The notes beneath the pieces were generated by a model. That model was given only the letters and a program-made list of their open reading frames with translations. It was not told where the DNA came from and made no database searches. This document shows, piece after piece, positions 23,348-30,944 of a stretch of 64,000 bases of DNA. Made by a program: the position numbers and the translations under genes. This DNA is from Actinomycetota bacterium. Its GTDB lineage: Bacteria; Actinomycetota; Thermoleophilia; Gaiellales; Gaiellaceae. Each line of letters starts with the position of its first letter. Position 1 is the first letter of the stretch. The stretch spans positions 62,148 through 126,147 of the forward strand of contig PLJC01000018.1 of NCBI GenBank assembly GCA_003139545.1, read 5' to 3'.

Positions 23348-24556
23348 TCACGTTCCGATCTCTCGCGCCGCCGCGAGGACGAGCGTGTCGCTTGATCCTT
23401 CGATCACGACGTACAGCCCATCGTGTGTGCGGAGCGATGCGTTTGGGTTACTCGAGACGGCTTCTTCTGCGTCGATGAGGGCCGATCCCGCGGGCGGGAA
23501 GTAGCCGCGTGTCGCGCGGGTGAGGGCGTTCGGTCGGGTGAACTCGGTGATGGAGAGGTATGGCTTCAGGCCCGTCGTGTCGGGCTCTCGGTCGTTCGGC
23601 AGTCCGGTGTTGAGCAGGCTGCCGTAGTAGAGCTCGGCGCCTGGGAACCGGAATTGGCTCAGCTCCGTCGCGGTCGCTGGGCTCTGCGTGAGGAGCACGA
23701 GGGGCAGGGTGGCGATGCGGCGGCGGATGATCAGCGGCGGGCGCAGCGAGCGGGCCGCTCTTATGCTCAGCGGCGGATACCCGCCGGGAAGCGCGTACGT
23801 AAGCGGGGCGAAGCGGGGAGTCGTTCCGTGCAAGCTTGCGGGGGCGTGGTCGGTCGACTCGATCGAGACGACGCGTTCTCCCGATCCTCGCTCGATGCGT
23901 CCGTTGAGCAGGCGGCGGGAGAACAACGGCTTGAACGTCATCTTCGAGATCGCGACCTGCTCGACTTCGGATCGGTCCGGGCTTCCGAGAATCTGCGGCG
24001 TGCTCTCGATCCAGTAGACCGGCGTCCCGCCGATCTTCCCGCTGCCGGTGACGTGGAACTGATGAGTACGGAGCTGCTCGCGATAGCTCGCGACGAACGC
24101 GTCCCACCCGTTGATCAGGCCGGCTGGGAGGAAGTTCGCTCCCACCGAGCTGCCGCGGAACGACCAGCGAGCGAACAGGCCGACTCTCGGTCGGTACCAG
24201 ACCTCGGCGCGACCGCTGACCGGCGTCCGCGCGCCCGTGCGCAGGTCGAGGATGTAACCGCCGAGGGAGTTCTCTAGCACGACGTGCGTCACGGGTCGCG
24301 TCCCGAGCGCGGCGAGCGCGTTGTCGAGAACCGACGGCGAAGACGCGAACGGCCATAGAAGGACGACCGCGACGATCGCAGCGGCCACGGCGAGGACCGG
24401 AGCGCTCGCGAGGACGACCGTGCGCCTGTGTGGATGCCAAGGAGTCTCCGGCCCTACGGTCGCGACCAGCGCGTCCGCGATAGCAAGCAGCTCCGGGTCT
24501 CGCCCGAGCAGCTCCACCAACTCACGATCACGAAGCGGTGAAGTGGTCTTGGTCAT
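23348..24556 (-). CDS. Putative anti-sigma or sigma-linked membrane protein
   Basis: A 402-residue protein with a short cytoplasmic N-terminus (about 1-45, charged, helical), one membrane helix (about 47-70, ending VVLLWPF) and a large external domain. Its ATG overlaps the stop of an ECF sigma factor gene (ATGA). This layout is typical of membrane anti-sigma factors, though no zinc-binding HxxxCxxC is seen. The external domain (about 80-400) has no family I recognise. The call is from context and topology. Confidence 0.6.
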   Translation of the reverse strand: MTKTTSPLRDRELVELLGRDPELLAIADALVATVGPETPWHPHRRTVVLASAPVLAVAAAIVAVVLLWPFASSPSVLDNALAALGTRPVTHVVLENSLGGYILDLRTGARTPVSGRAEVWYRPRVGLFARWSFRGSSVGANFLPAGLINGWDAFVASYREQLRTHQFHVTGSGKIGGTPVYWIESTPQILGSPDRSEVEQVAISKMTFKPLFSRRLLNGRIERGSGERVVSIESTDHAPASLHGTTPRFAPLTYALPGGYPPLSIRAARSLRPPLIIRRRIATLPLVLLTQSPATATELSQFRFPGAELYYGSLLNTGLPNDREPDTTGLKPYLSITEFTRPNALTRATRGYFPPAGSALIDAEEAVSSNPNASLRTHDGLYVVIEGSSDTLVLAAAREIGT

Positions 24557-25035
24557 GGCTGCAATCCCTCCTCTTCAAAGATCGACCGCAGGTGCTGCAA
24601 CCCGCGCATGAACCGCATCCGACACGCCTCTTCGCTCAGGTTGAAGTCACGAGCAAGCTCTGCGAAGCCACGCCCCCGAAGGAGACGGCCGGTGACGACC
24701 AGCCGCTGCCCCTCCGGCATCGACTCCAGCCCGGCCCGCAGCGCCCGCGCGACTCCCTCGCCGTATCCGTCGGGTTGAGTCGGATCGTCGACAAGCTCAA
24801 GCGGAACGGTTGGCGTGCGCGCCCGCCGCCGTGCCTCATCGACGATCCGCCGCCGAGCGACCGTGTACAGCCAGGCCAGAGACGGCTGAGCCACCGTGGA
24901 GGAATGCGCGAGTGTCGCCGCTGCGTCCACGAAGACCTCCTGGGTAACCTCCTCCGCCGTCTCGCCAGACCGCACACGACGGCGTACAAACCGGAGCACC
25001 TCCCGGTACTGCTCGCGCACAAGTTGCTCACCCAT
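24553..25035 (-). CDS. ECF-family RNA polymerase sigma factor
   Basis: A 160-residue sigma-70 family protein of the extracytoplasmic function group. Region 2 covers about residues 5-75 (EEVTQEVFVDAAATL; LAWLYTVARRRIVDEARRR) and region 4 about 105-155 (ALESMPEGQRLVV-like start, then FAELARDFNLSEEACRMRFM as helix-turn-helix). The ATG at 25035 is preferred to the TTG and GTG codons just upstream. It is coupled by a 4-nt overlap to the membrane protein gene at 23348, its likely anti-sigma partner. Confidence 0.87.
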   Translation of the reverse strand: MGEQLVREQYREVLRFVRRRVRSGETAEEVTQEVFVDAAATLAHSSTVAQPSLAWLYTVARRRIVDEARRRARTPTVPLELVDDPTQPDGYGEGVARALRAGLESMPEGQRLVVTGRLLRGRGFAELARDFNLSEEACRMRFMRGLQHLRSIFEEEGLQP

Positions 25036-25112
25036 CACCAACAAAGTCGCTCCGGACCGGTCGAACGTAACAGCCTGCCCTCAAGTTGCCGTCGTCTCGG
25101 TAGAGAGACTCC

Positions 25113-25143
25113 GGGGACTTTCCCGCACACTGGCGCACGCCAG
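25113..25143 (+). repeat. Dispersed short repeat, copy C
   Basis: GGGGACTTTCCCGCACACTG and the following GGCGCACGCCAG match copy A at 26 of 31 positions. It lies between the divergent sigma factor and aminotransferase genes. Confidence 0.5.
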
Positions 25144-25235
25144 CTGGGCATCGCTCGGCGATGCTGCTAACGCGCACTGTCCTGCTGTCACTTGCCGACC
25201 CGCGCAGGCAGTCGGCGGCGCGGCAACCTCAGTTG

Positions 25236-25241
25236 TACGAT
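25236..25241 (+). promoter_or_regulatory. -10 element of a leaderless promoter
   Basis: TACGAT, 6 nt before the GTG at 25248. Confidence 0.45.
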
Positions 25242-25247
25242 CGGGAT

Positions 25248-26531
25248 GTGCTCGCGACGACGGGTCCCGCGCAGCGGTTGGTCGAGGCGGAGGCCGCCTA
25301 CGTCGTCGCCAATCCGGAGTCGCGCCGGCTGCACGAGGAGCGGGCGCGGTTCATGCCGGGCGGTAACACCCGCACGACGATCCACCAGCCGCCATTCCCG
25401 CTGACGATCGTACGTGGCGATGGTGCGCGCATCACTGACGCGGACGGTCACGAATACACGGACTTTCTCGGCGAGTACACGGCCGGGCTGTACGGGCATT
25501 CGCACCCGGTCATCGTCGAGGCGATTCGCGCTGCGCTCGCGGACGGGATCGTGCTCGGGGCGCCGAACCGCTACGAGACGGCACTGGCCGAGGCGATCTG
25601 CACGCGCTTCCCATCGGTCGACCTCGTCCGCTTCTGCAACTCCGGCACTGAGGCGAACCTCCTCGCGCTCTCGCTCTCGCGGGCGGTCACCGGCCGCTCG
25701 GGCGTGCTCGTCTTCGCCGGCGCATACCACGGGGGGATCCTGCTGTTCGCCCACGGCATCTCCTCGCTGAATCCGCCGTTCCCGTGGATCGTGGGCGAGT
25801 ACAACGACGCGGAGGGCGCCGCGCGGCTCGTCGCAGAGCACGCGCGCGAACTCGCCGCCGTCATCGTGGAGCCGCTCCAGGGGGCGGCCGGGGTGATCCC
25901 GGGCGACCCGAGCTTCCTGCGCGCGCTGCGAGAGGCGACGACCGAGAACGGGGTGCTACTCGTCTTCGACGAGGTGATGACGTCGCGGCTCTCGACGGGC
26001 GGCATGCAGCAGCTGCTCGGCATCGACCCCGATCTGACGACGCTTGCGAAGTTCGTCGGAGGCGGCCTCTCGTTTGGTGCATTCGGTGGCCGCGCGGACC
26101 TCATGGGCCGCTTCGACCCGTCACGGCCCGACGCGCTGCAGCACGGCGGGACTTTCAACAACGACGTCCTGACGATGGCCGCCGGAGCCGCTGGCCTGAC
26201 GCAGGTCCTGACGGAGACGGAGATCGCGCGGCTGAACGGTCTCGGCGACCGGCTGCGTAACCGGCTGAATGCGTTCGCCGTCGAGCGCGGCATCGAGTTC
26301 TGCGCGACCGGATACGGCTCGCTCGTCGGGCTGCACTTCACCCGCGGCCCCGTGCGGAACGAGGGCGACGTGCCCGAGGCGGCGGAGCTGCGCGGCCTCC
26401 TTCACCTGCACATGCTCGAGTGCGGCTTCTCGTACGGTCGCCGCGGCTTCATTGCGCTCTCCCTCCCGCTTTGCGAGCGGGAGATCGCCGGCTTCGCCGC
26501 CGCGGTCGAGGAGTTCCTGACCGGCGTGTGA
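25248..26531 (+). CDS. Class III aminotransferase, glutamate-1-semialdehyde aminomutase-like
   Basis: A 427-residue PLP enzyme of fold type I. The class III features are present: the FCNSGTEANLLALSL segment for the cofactor phosphate, VLLVFDEVMTSR with the PLP-contacting Asp, and TLAKFVGGGLSFGAFGG with the Schiff-base Lys. The sequence resembles glutamate-1-semialdehyde 2,1-aminomutase and related aminotransferases, but no haem biosynthesis genes are near, so the substrate is open. The GTG at 25248 with its promoter is preferred; an upstream ATG at 25161 would add 29 residues that cover the promoter. Confidence 0.83.
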   Translation: MLATTGPAQRLVEAEAAYVVANPESRRLHEERARFMPGGNTRTTIHQPPFPLTIVRGDGARITDADGHEYTDFLGEYTAGLYGHSHPVIVEAIRAALADGIVLGAPNRYETALAEAICTRFPSVDLVRFCNSGTEANLLALSLSRAVTGRSGVLVFAGAYHGGILLFAHGISSLNPPFPWIVGEYNDAEGAARLVAEHARELAAVIVEPLQGAAGVIPGDPSFLRALREATTENGVLLVFDEVMTSRLSTGGMQQLLGIDPDLTTLAKFVGGGLSFGAFGGRADLMGRFDPSRPDALQHGGTFNNDVLTMAAGAAGLTQVLTETEIARLNGLGDRLRNRLNAFAVERGIEFCATGYGSLVGLHFTRGPVRNEGDVPEAAELRGLLHLHMLECGFSYGRRGFIALSLPLCEREIAGFAAAVEEFLTGV

Positions 26532-26539
26532 CCAAGCGC

Positions 26540-28558
26540 TCAAACGCGCGCGCGAAGGCGCTCGACGCCGAGCTCCTTCGCCAGTGACCGTGCGCGCTCC
26601 GCGATGCGCGTGCGCAGATCCGCGGGCTCGAGGACGATCGCCTCGCCTCGCTTCGACAGGATCTCGCTCTCGAGCCACTCATCGCTGCCGACGGGGATCT
26701 CGCGCAGCGCAGATTTGTCGGTGAGCCGTCGCGCGCCGCGCTCCACCTCGTAACGCGCGATCGCAGGCGTGTACAGCACCAGGGCGCGGCGGGCGTTTCG
26801 CAGCCGCACCGGCTCGAAGTCCTCGCGCGCCTCGAACTTCTCCTTCGTGAGCTTCGCACTGCGCATCCGGTCGAGCCGGAAGGAGCGCTCGCCGTCGCTC
26901 GTGCGATCCCACGTGTGCACGTACCACCACGGCAGCGCGCGCTCGAACTTGTACGGCTCGATGACGCGCGTCGACGGCTGGACGTCGGACTCCTTCTGGT
27001 ACTCGATCTCGACGAGGCGGTGCTCGCGCATGCCGCGCGCGAGCGTCGAGACGAGATCCTCTTCGCTTGGGCCGACGTGCGGCTCGGGCGTCTGCTGGAG
27101 CTCGAACTGGCCGAACGTCTCCTCGAGCTTCTTGCGCACGCGCTCGAGCGGCGTGTGCGCGTCGACGGCGATCATCGGGCCGACGTACTCGAGCGCGAGA
27201 CGGATGGCCCGCGCCTCCAGCGGCGTCAGGCGCGGCGCGAGGCGGAACGTGTCGCCCCACAGCTCCTTGTCCACGTGGACGGCGTCCTCGCGCAGCTCGG
27301 CGTAGATCGTGTAGCACCCGCCGCCGAAGTTGACGAGGTTCAGGAGCGAGAGGTGCTCCTCCAGCTCGTCGGCCGGAATGGAGGGGAAGCGCTCCAGGAG
27401 GTCGGCGACCGGGATGGCCGCTTCCTTGTTCTCGCCGCAGGCGGCGAGCAGGAACGCAAGCAGTGCCTGGAGGACGGCGAAGCGCTCCGGCGCGACCGGG
27501 CCGGCGGGGCGCTCGGGGATCCCGTCCACGCTGCGCAGCGGTGCGTCGCGGGCCGGGACGGGGGCCTTGCCTTCGTGCCCGTCGCGAACGCGGCGCAGGG
27601 AGGACGCCACCTCGCGGCGGAGCTCCTCGGGCTCGAGCGGCACGGCGCGGCCGTCCTGGCGGAGGACCCAGCTCGCGAGCTGCTCGACGGACGAGTACTC
27701 GGTGATCCAGACGCCGTCCTCGAGCCGTCCCGTCGTGCCGTACGCGCGCTGCACCCACCAGGCGGTGTCGCCCGGCACCTCGATGCGCGCCTCGCCGACG
27801 ATGTCGCCGATCTGCCACGGCGGCCGCCCGCGGAACTGCTCGATGTCGAAATCGGTCGGAATGCGGAAGTCGCGCTCGCGCCGGGTCGCGAACCGAATCT
27901 CGCCGCGGATGCGCGACACCCGGAAGGTGCGCAGGTCGTCGCGGTCGAGGTCCTGTCCGACGACGTACCAGACGCCGTTGTCGGGGAGGAGCGCGTACGG
28001 GTTCACGGTGCGCTCGGACTCGACGTCGCGCGAGATCGACCAGTAGTCGAACTTGACTGTGCGCTGCTTCGAGATCGCACCCTCGAGCTTCGCGAGCCGG
28101 CCCGGCATCTCCGGCGAGTAGTCGGGGTCGAGCACCTCGACGCGACCGGCCGTCGCGGACGGCGACTCGACGAACCCGGGGCGGCCGAGCGCGAGGTTCT
28201 GCAGCGCGAGCCGCAGCGGCTCGGCGTACGCGAACTTTCCCTCCAGGAGGTACAGCGCCGTGTTGAGCGCGGCGAGCTCGTCGTTCTCGAGCTCGAGCTT
28301 CGGCAGGAAGTACTGCTCGGAGCGGAGGGTGTACAGCTCTTCGCCGGTGAACTCGTCGCGCTGCGACTGCAGCGGGACGCCGAGCGCGAGCAACTCGGCC
28401 CGGTCGGAGTAGAAACGGCGCGCGAACGCCTCGTCCGACATCTCCGAATAGCCCTCGACGTTCGACTTGACGTCGCGCGCGGTGATAGGCCGCCGCTCCG
28501 CCATCAGGAACGCGACCAGCGAGAGCTGGCGGATCAGCTTGTCAGTGTCGTGCGACAG
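26540..28558 (-). CDS. pafBC: PafBC-type fused WYL-domain transcriptional activator
   Basis: Two homologous halves, each a winged helix-type segment, a WYL domain and a C-terminal extension, joined into one protein of about 672 residues. The halves match mycobacterial PafB and PafC, which together control the LexA-independent DNA-damage response; natural PafBC fusions are known in other actinobacteria. Each half has the WYL motif region (VKFDYWSISR...ALLPDNGVWYVVG; VEIEYQKES...ALPWWYVHTW). The conserved N-terminal helix (DKLIRQLSLVAFLMAERR) precedes the first ATG (28504); an in-frame CTG at 28558, 9 nt after a TAAGCT -10 (28568-28573), would supply it. Start uncertain. Confidence 0.85.
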   Translation of the reverse strand: MSHDTDKLIRQLSLVAFLMAERRPITARDVKSNVEGYSEMSDEAFARRFYSDRAELLALGVPLQSQRDEFTGEELYTLRSEQYFLPKLELENDELAALNTALYLLEGKFAYAEPLRLALQNLALGRPGFVESPSATAGRVEVLDPDYSPEMPGRLAKLEGAISKQRTVKFDYWSISRDVESERTVNPYALLPDNGVWYVVGQDLDRDDLRTFRVSRIRGEIRFATRRERDFRIPTDFDIEQFRGRPPWQIGDIVGEARIEVPGDTAWWVQRAYGTTGRLEDGVWITEYSSVEQLASWVLRQDGRAVPLEPEELRREVASSLRRVRDGHEGKAPVPARDAPLRSVDGIPERPAGPVAPERFAVLQALLAFLLAACGENKEAAIPVADLLERFPSIPADELEEHLSLLNLVNFGGGCYTIYAELREDAVHVDKELWGDTFRLAPRLTPLEARAIRLALEYVGPMIAVDAHTPLERVRKKLEETFGQFELQQTPEPHVGPSEEDLVSTLARGMREHRLVEIEYQKESDVQPSTRVIEPYKFERALPWWYVHTWDRTSDGERSFRLDRMRSAKLTKEKFEAREDFEPVRLRNARRALVLYTPAIARYEVERGARRLTDKSALREIPVGSDEWLESEILSKRGEAIVLEPADLRTRIAERARSLAKELGVERLRARV

Positions 28559-28642
28559 TGTGAAACGAGCTTACTGCGCAAACGCTGTGGAAGGCGCTGT
28601 GGAAAACCGTCCGATCGAAGAGCTGGCGCTCTTCAATCGGCG

Positions 28643-28997
28643 AGGTTTGTGCTTCGCCGAGCGGACGCGGGCAGAGCCCGCGTCCTCTTATGTGACCTGA
28701 GCGGCGCTTTTGTTCTGCGCGGGTGGCGGTGCGCTGGCGCGCATCCCCACCCGCGTCAGTCCGCCTCCACGTAAGCCGGCTTCGCCGGTCTTACGCTCCG
28801 ACCTCGGTGCGTGTGGGGTTCGAACGCTTCGCCCCCAAATCGCGTCATGGGCCGCAGCTAACGCGAAGCGTTAGCGGAGGCCGGACGAGCGCGCGGGGAT
28901 GGCGCAGCCACCACCGCGCGCGCAGATCCGAACCGTCGCTAACACTCATAAGAGCTCGCGGGCTTCGCCCGCGGGCGCTCCCGCGAAGCGGGAACCT
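28643..28997. repeat. Imperfect inverted-repeat element of about 355 bp (MITE-like or paired REP)
   Basis: Arms of about 110 nt (28643-28755 and 28888-28997) are inverted, imperfect copies. The best block is 28661-28692 against 28947-28978 (26 of 32 matching), made of a hairpin CGCGGGCnnAGCCCGCG followed by CTCTTATG. Inside are perfect hairpins with 3-nt loops: 28663-28685 (10 bp), 28857-28875 (8 bp, GAA loop), 28957-28973 (7 bp, TTC loop), and an imperfect one at 28771-28794. This is the only gene-free stretch over 300 bp in the window (28559-29032). No protein is encoded there that I would support. Confidence 0.6.
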
Positions 28998-29001
28998 TCA
29001 A

Positions 29002-29030
29002 CCGCGGGAAGTGCGCAGCACTTCTCGCGG
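29002..29030. repeat. Hairpin beyond the stop of the zinc-finger-like gene
   Basis: The 13-nt arms 29002-29014 and 29018-29030 pair with one mismatch around a GCA loop (stem core GAAGTGC/GCACTTC). It lies 2 nt past the end of the gene at 29033 and could act in termination or mRNA 3' protection. There is no T-tract. Confidence 0.45.
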
Positions 29031-29032
29031 AT

Positions 29033-29482
29033 CTACGCCGCGGCGCGTGCTTCGAGGTGCTGATGCGAGGGGCAATAGTCGCGATCAGGCAGTGGCGTGC
29101 GCTGACACGGCTTGCCCTTTCGGGTCGTTGCGCGGCAGCGTGCGACGCCGCCGTCGAGCGCACCGGACTCGATCTGCTCCTGGATGAACGTCGACGCAGC
29201 GGTCACGCCGGCCTGCACGGCCCACGCGACTTCCGCCTGCGCAGTGATGGGGAAGTAGCGGCGAATGTCCTGGAAGAGCGCGCGATCCGGCTTCGCGAAA
29301 TACAGCGGATCCTTCGCCAACCGCTCCATTGTCTGCTCGCATGCTTCGAGGACCGCACGCCTCGACTCGATCTGCGATTCCCGGTCGGAGTAGGGATCGA
29401 TGAGATCCTTGATCGACCGGTAAATCGCTCGCGAGTACTGATACATGCAGTGTTGCAACTGGAGGGTCCGCTCTTCGATCAC
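29033..29482 (-). CDS. Hypothetical protein with C-terminal zinc-finger-like motif
   Basis: A 149-residue, mostly helical protein (residues 1-105) with a C-terminal Cys/His cluster: CRATTRKGKPCQRT and then DYCPSHQH (about 115-141), a C-x9-C-xn-C-x2-H pattern that could bind zinc. The GTG at 29482 has a purine-rich stretch upstream (ATAGGAGAAGGCGAG) that may serve as ribosome binding site. The 198 bp before it hold no gene; I see only an AT-richer stretch around 29515-29540. Function unknown. Confidence 0.6.
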   Translation of the reverse strand: MIEERTLQLQHCMYQYSRAIYRSIKDLIDPYSDRESQIESRRAVLEACEQTMERLAKDPLYFAKPDRALFQDIRRYFPITAQAEVAWAVQAGVTAASTFIQEQIESGALDGGVARCRATTRKGKPCQRTPLPDRDYCPSHQHLEARAAA

Positions 29483-29680
29483 CAGTCTCGCCTTCTCCTA
29501 TGAAGTCCCCGCCAACACGGTGTTAACAGCGGGTTAATCGTCCTGCCTGCAATCCCCTGCGCTCGATCCTACACGCTCCGGCCCCTGTTACAAAGTCGCG
29601 GCTTTTGTTGCCGACTGAGCAAACAGGAGCCGTCGCCCAACGCCCGTCACGTGCCCGCTCCGGCGGGGTTTACACCTCGT

Positions 29681-30373
29681 CTAGGGGTGTATGACGCGGG
29701 CCACGTAGGCGTCCGGGAAGCCCCGCGCATGGGCCGCTGTGAGGGCTGAGACCGCCTCGGCCGGGGTGGAGTAGACCCCGGAGAAGACGACGTAGTAGCC
29801 CGGGTGGAGGCTCGCGTAATCGGCGGAGACGAGGACGCCGGCCCTCTGCAGGCCCGCCGCCTTCGCCTGGCGCGCCCGGGCGACGGCGACCGCGCGGCCG
29901 GCCGAGAGGGGCACGGATTCGAGCACGTCGGTGTAGCCCGTCCCCTTCCGCGGCCAGACGGCGAGGCCGGCCGCGACCGGCGGCGTGGGCGTCGTCGCGG
30001 ACGGCGTGGAGGGTGCCCCGGGCGCCTTCGGGAGCGTGCCGGTGGTCACCGTGGGCTTCGGGGCTGTGGCCGAGCGCTGGGTGCCGGTTCCGACGGTCAC
30101 GCTCGGCTGCGTCGCGACGATGGTCGTGCCCGAGCTGGAGGTCGTGGCCGCGGCGATCGCCGTGGCCACGATGGCGATGACGAGGAAGAGCAGGGCGGGC
30201 CAGACCCAGTCGCCGGGGTACCAGGGGAACCGCCGCTGCCAGGCGGCCCTGAGCACGCCGACCGTTCCTCGGTTCGTCGGAAGCCGCTCCCCGCACTCGA
30301 GGCAGTACTCCTGCAGGGGCTCGTAGGCGACGCCGCAGCGCGGGCAGTACTGCGGCTCCTGCTTCCCGCTCAT
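29681..30373 (-). CDS. Zinc-ribbon membrane protein with SPOR-like domain
   Basis: A 230-residue protein with an N-terminal zinc ribbon (CPRC at 10-13 and CLEC at 24-27), one membrane helix (about 57-77), a Thr/Pro/Ala-rich linker (about 80-135), and a C-terminal SPOR-like domain (about 147-230, with YYVVFSGVYSTPAEAVSAL). SPOR domains bind denuded septal peptidoglycan, so it may link a cytoplasmic partner to the septum. The ATG overlaps the stop of another zinc-ribbon gene (ATGA); the two likely work together. Confidence 0.72.
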   Translation of the reverse strand: MSGKQEPQYCPRCGVAYEPLQEYCLECGERLPTNRGTVGVLRAAWQRRFPWYPGDWVWPALLFLVIAIVATAIAAATTSSSGTTIVATQPSVTVGTGTQRSATAPKPTVTTGTLPKAPGAPSTPSATTPTPPVAAGLAVWPRKGTGYTDVLESVPLSAGRAVAVARARQAKAAGLQRAGVLVSADYASLHPGYYVVFSGVYSTPAEAVSALTAAHARGFPDAYVARVIHP

Positions 30374-30750
30374 TGCGCCTCGACCGGCCGGCCGCACTGG
30401 GCGCAGAAGCGCGCTCCCGCGAACACCGCGGCGCCGCACTCGCAGTAGACGGCCGGGAGCACGCGCCCGCGTGACACGGCGGCGGCGATGAGCGTGTCGA
30501 GCTCCGCGATCCGGTCCTCGAGGGCCACGAGCTCGCCGCAGCGCTCGATCAGCAGCTCTCGGCGGAACTGGTCGCGGCGGAACATCTCCAGCATCAGCCC
30601 GCCGAGGTCGCGCAGGCGGTCCTCGCGCGACCGGAGGAGCTCCCGGCGCTCCCGGCGCAGGCGGCCGACCGGCGGGAGGGCGCGGCGAACGGCACGTGCA
30701 GACGGCGCCGACTCGGCGCTTGCGCGACGAAAGCCCGGCAGATGCGGCAT
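30370..30750 (-). CDS. Coiled-coil protein with C-terminal zinc ribbon
   Basis: A 126-residue cytoplasmic protein. Residues 25-95 are charged and helical, probably a coiled coil (ERCGELVALEDRIAELDTL); the C-terminus has CEC at 103-105 and CAQC at 116-119, a small zinc ribbon. It is the first gene of a two-gene unit with the zinc-ribbon/SPOR protein, and is preceded by a leaderless-type promoter. No family name is known to me. Confidence 0.65.
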   Translation of the reverse strand: MPHLPGFRRASAESAPSARAVRRALPPVGRLRRERRELLRSREDRLRDLGGLMLEMFRRDQFRRELLIERCGELVALEDRIAELDTLIAAAVSRGRVLPAVYCECGAAVFAGARFCAQCGRPVEAQ

Positions 30751-30757
30751 CGGCGCG

Positions 30758-30763
30758 ACTCTA
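30758..30763 (-). promoter_or_regulatory. -10 element of a leaderless promoter
   Basis: TAGAGT on the minus strand, 7 nt before the ATG at 30750. Confidence 0.45.
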
Positions 30764-30764
30764 A

Positions 30765-30923
30765 CTAGTAGCGCCGACGCACAGGCTGCCCGCGCCGGCC
30801 GAATCCCGCAAGCCACAGGAGGCACAGGACGACCCCGACGATGGCGACCGGGATCCCAGCCCGCGGGATGAGGAACATCAAGACGATTCCCACGATGACG
30901 AAAGCGACGCCGACGCCGATCAC
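30765..30923 (-). CDS. Small two-helix membrane protein
   Basis: A 52-residue protein made of two hydrophobic stretches (about 2-19 and 23-40) separated by PRAG and ending in a basic tail GRRGQPVRRRY. It starts at a GTG with TATCTC 6 nt upstream. The size and topology resemble the many small membrane proteins in actinobacteria that have no known role. Coding is supported by the amino-acid pattern and the promoter position only. Confidence 0.5.
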   Translation of the reverse strand: MIGVGVAFVIVGIVLMFLIPRAGIPVAIVGVVLCLLWLAGFGRRGQPVRRRY

Positions 30924-30929
30924 GGCGTT

Positions 30930-30935
30930 GAGATA
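30930..30935 (-). promoter_or_regulatory. Weak -10 element for the small membrane protein
   Basis: TATCTC on the minus strand, 6 nt before the GTG at 30923. Confidence 0.3.
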
Positions 30936-30944
30936 CCCCGCCCG

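Noticed and set aside
28815..28836. A tRNA-like T-loop (GGGGTTCGAACG)
   Set aside because: The 3' side does not pair to make a T-stem, and no acceptor, D or anticodon arms can be placed around it.
28723..29187. A 154-codon frame in the palindromic region
   Set aside because: It runs through the inverted repeat and hairpins, gives an Arg/Ser-rich product and overlaps the end of a better gene on the other strand.
29483..29680. A rho-independent terminator in the gap before the zinc-ribbon/SPOR gene end
   Set aside because: There are T-rich patches (CTTTTGTTG) but no stable stem directly before them.
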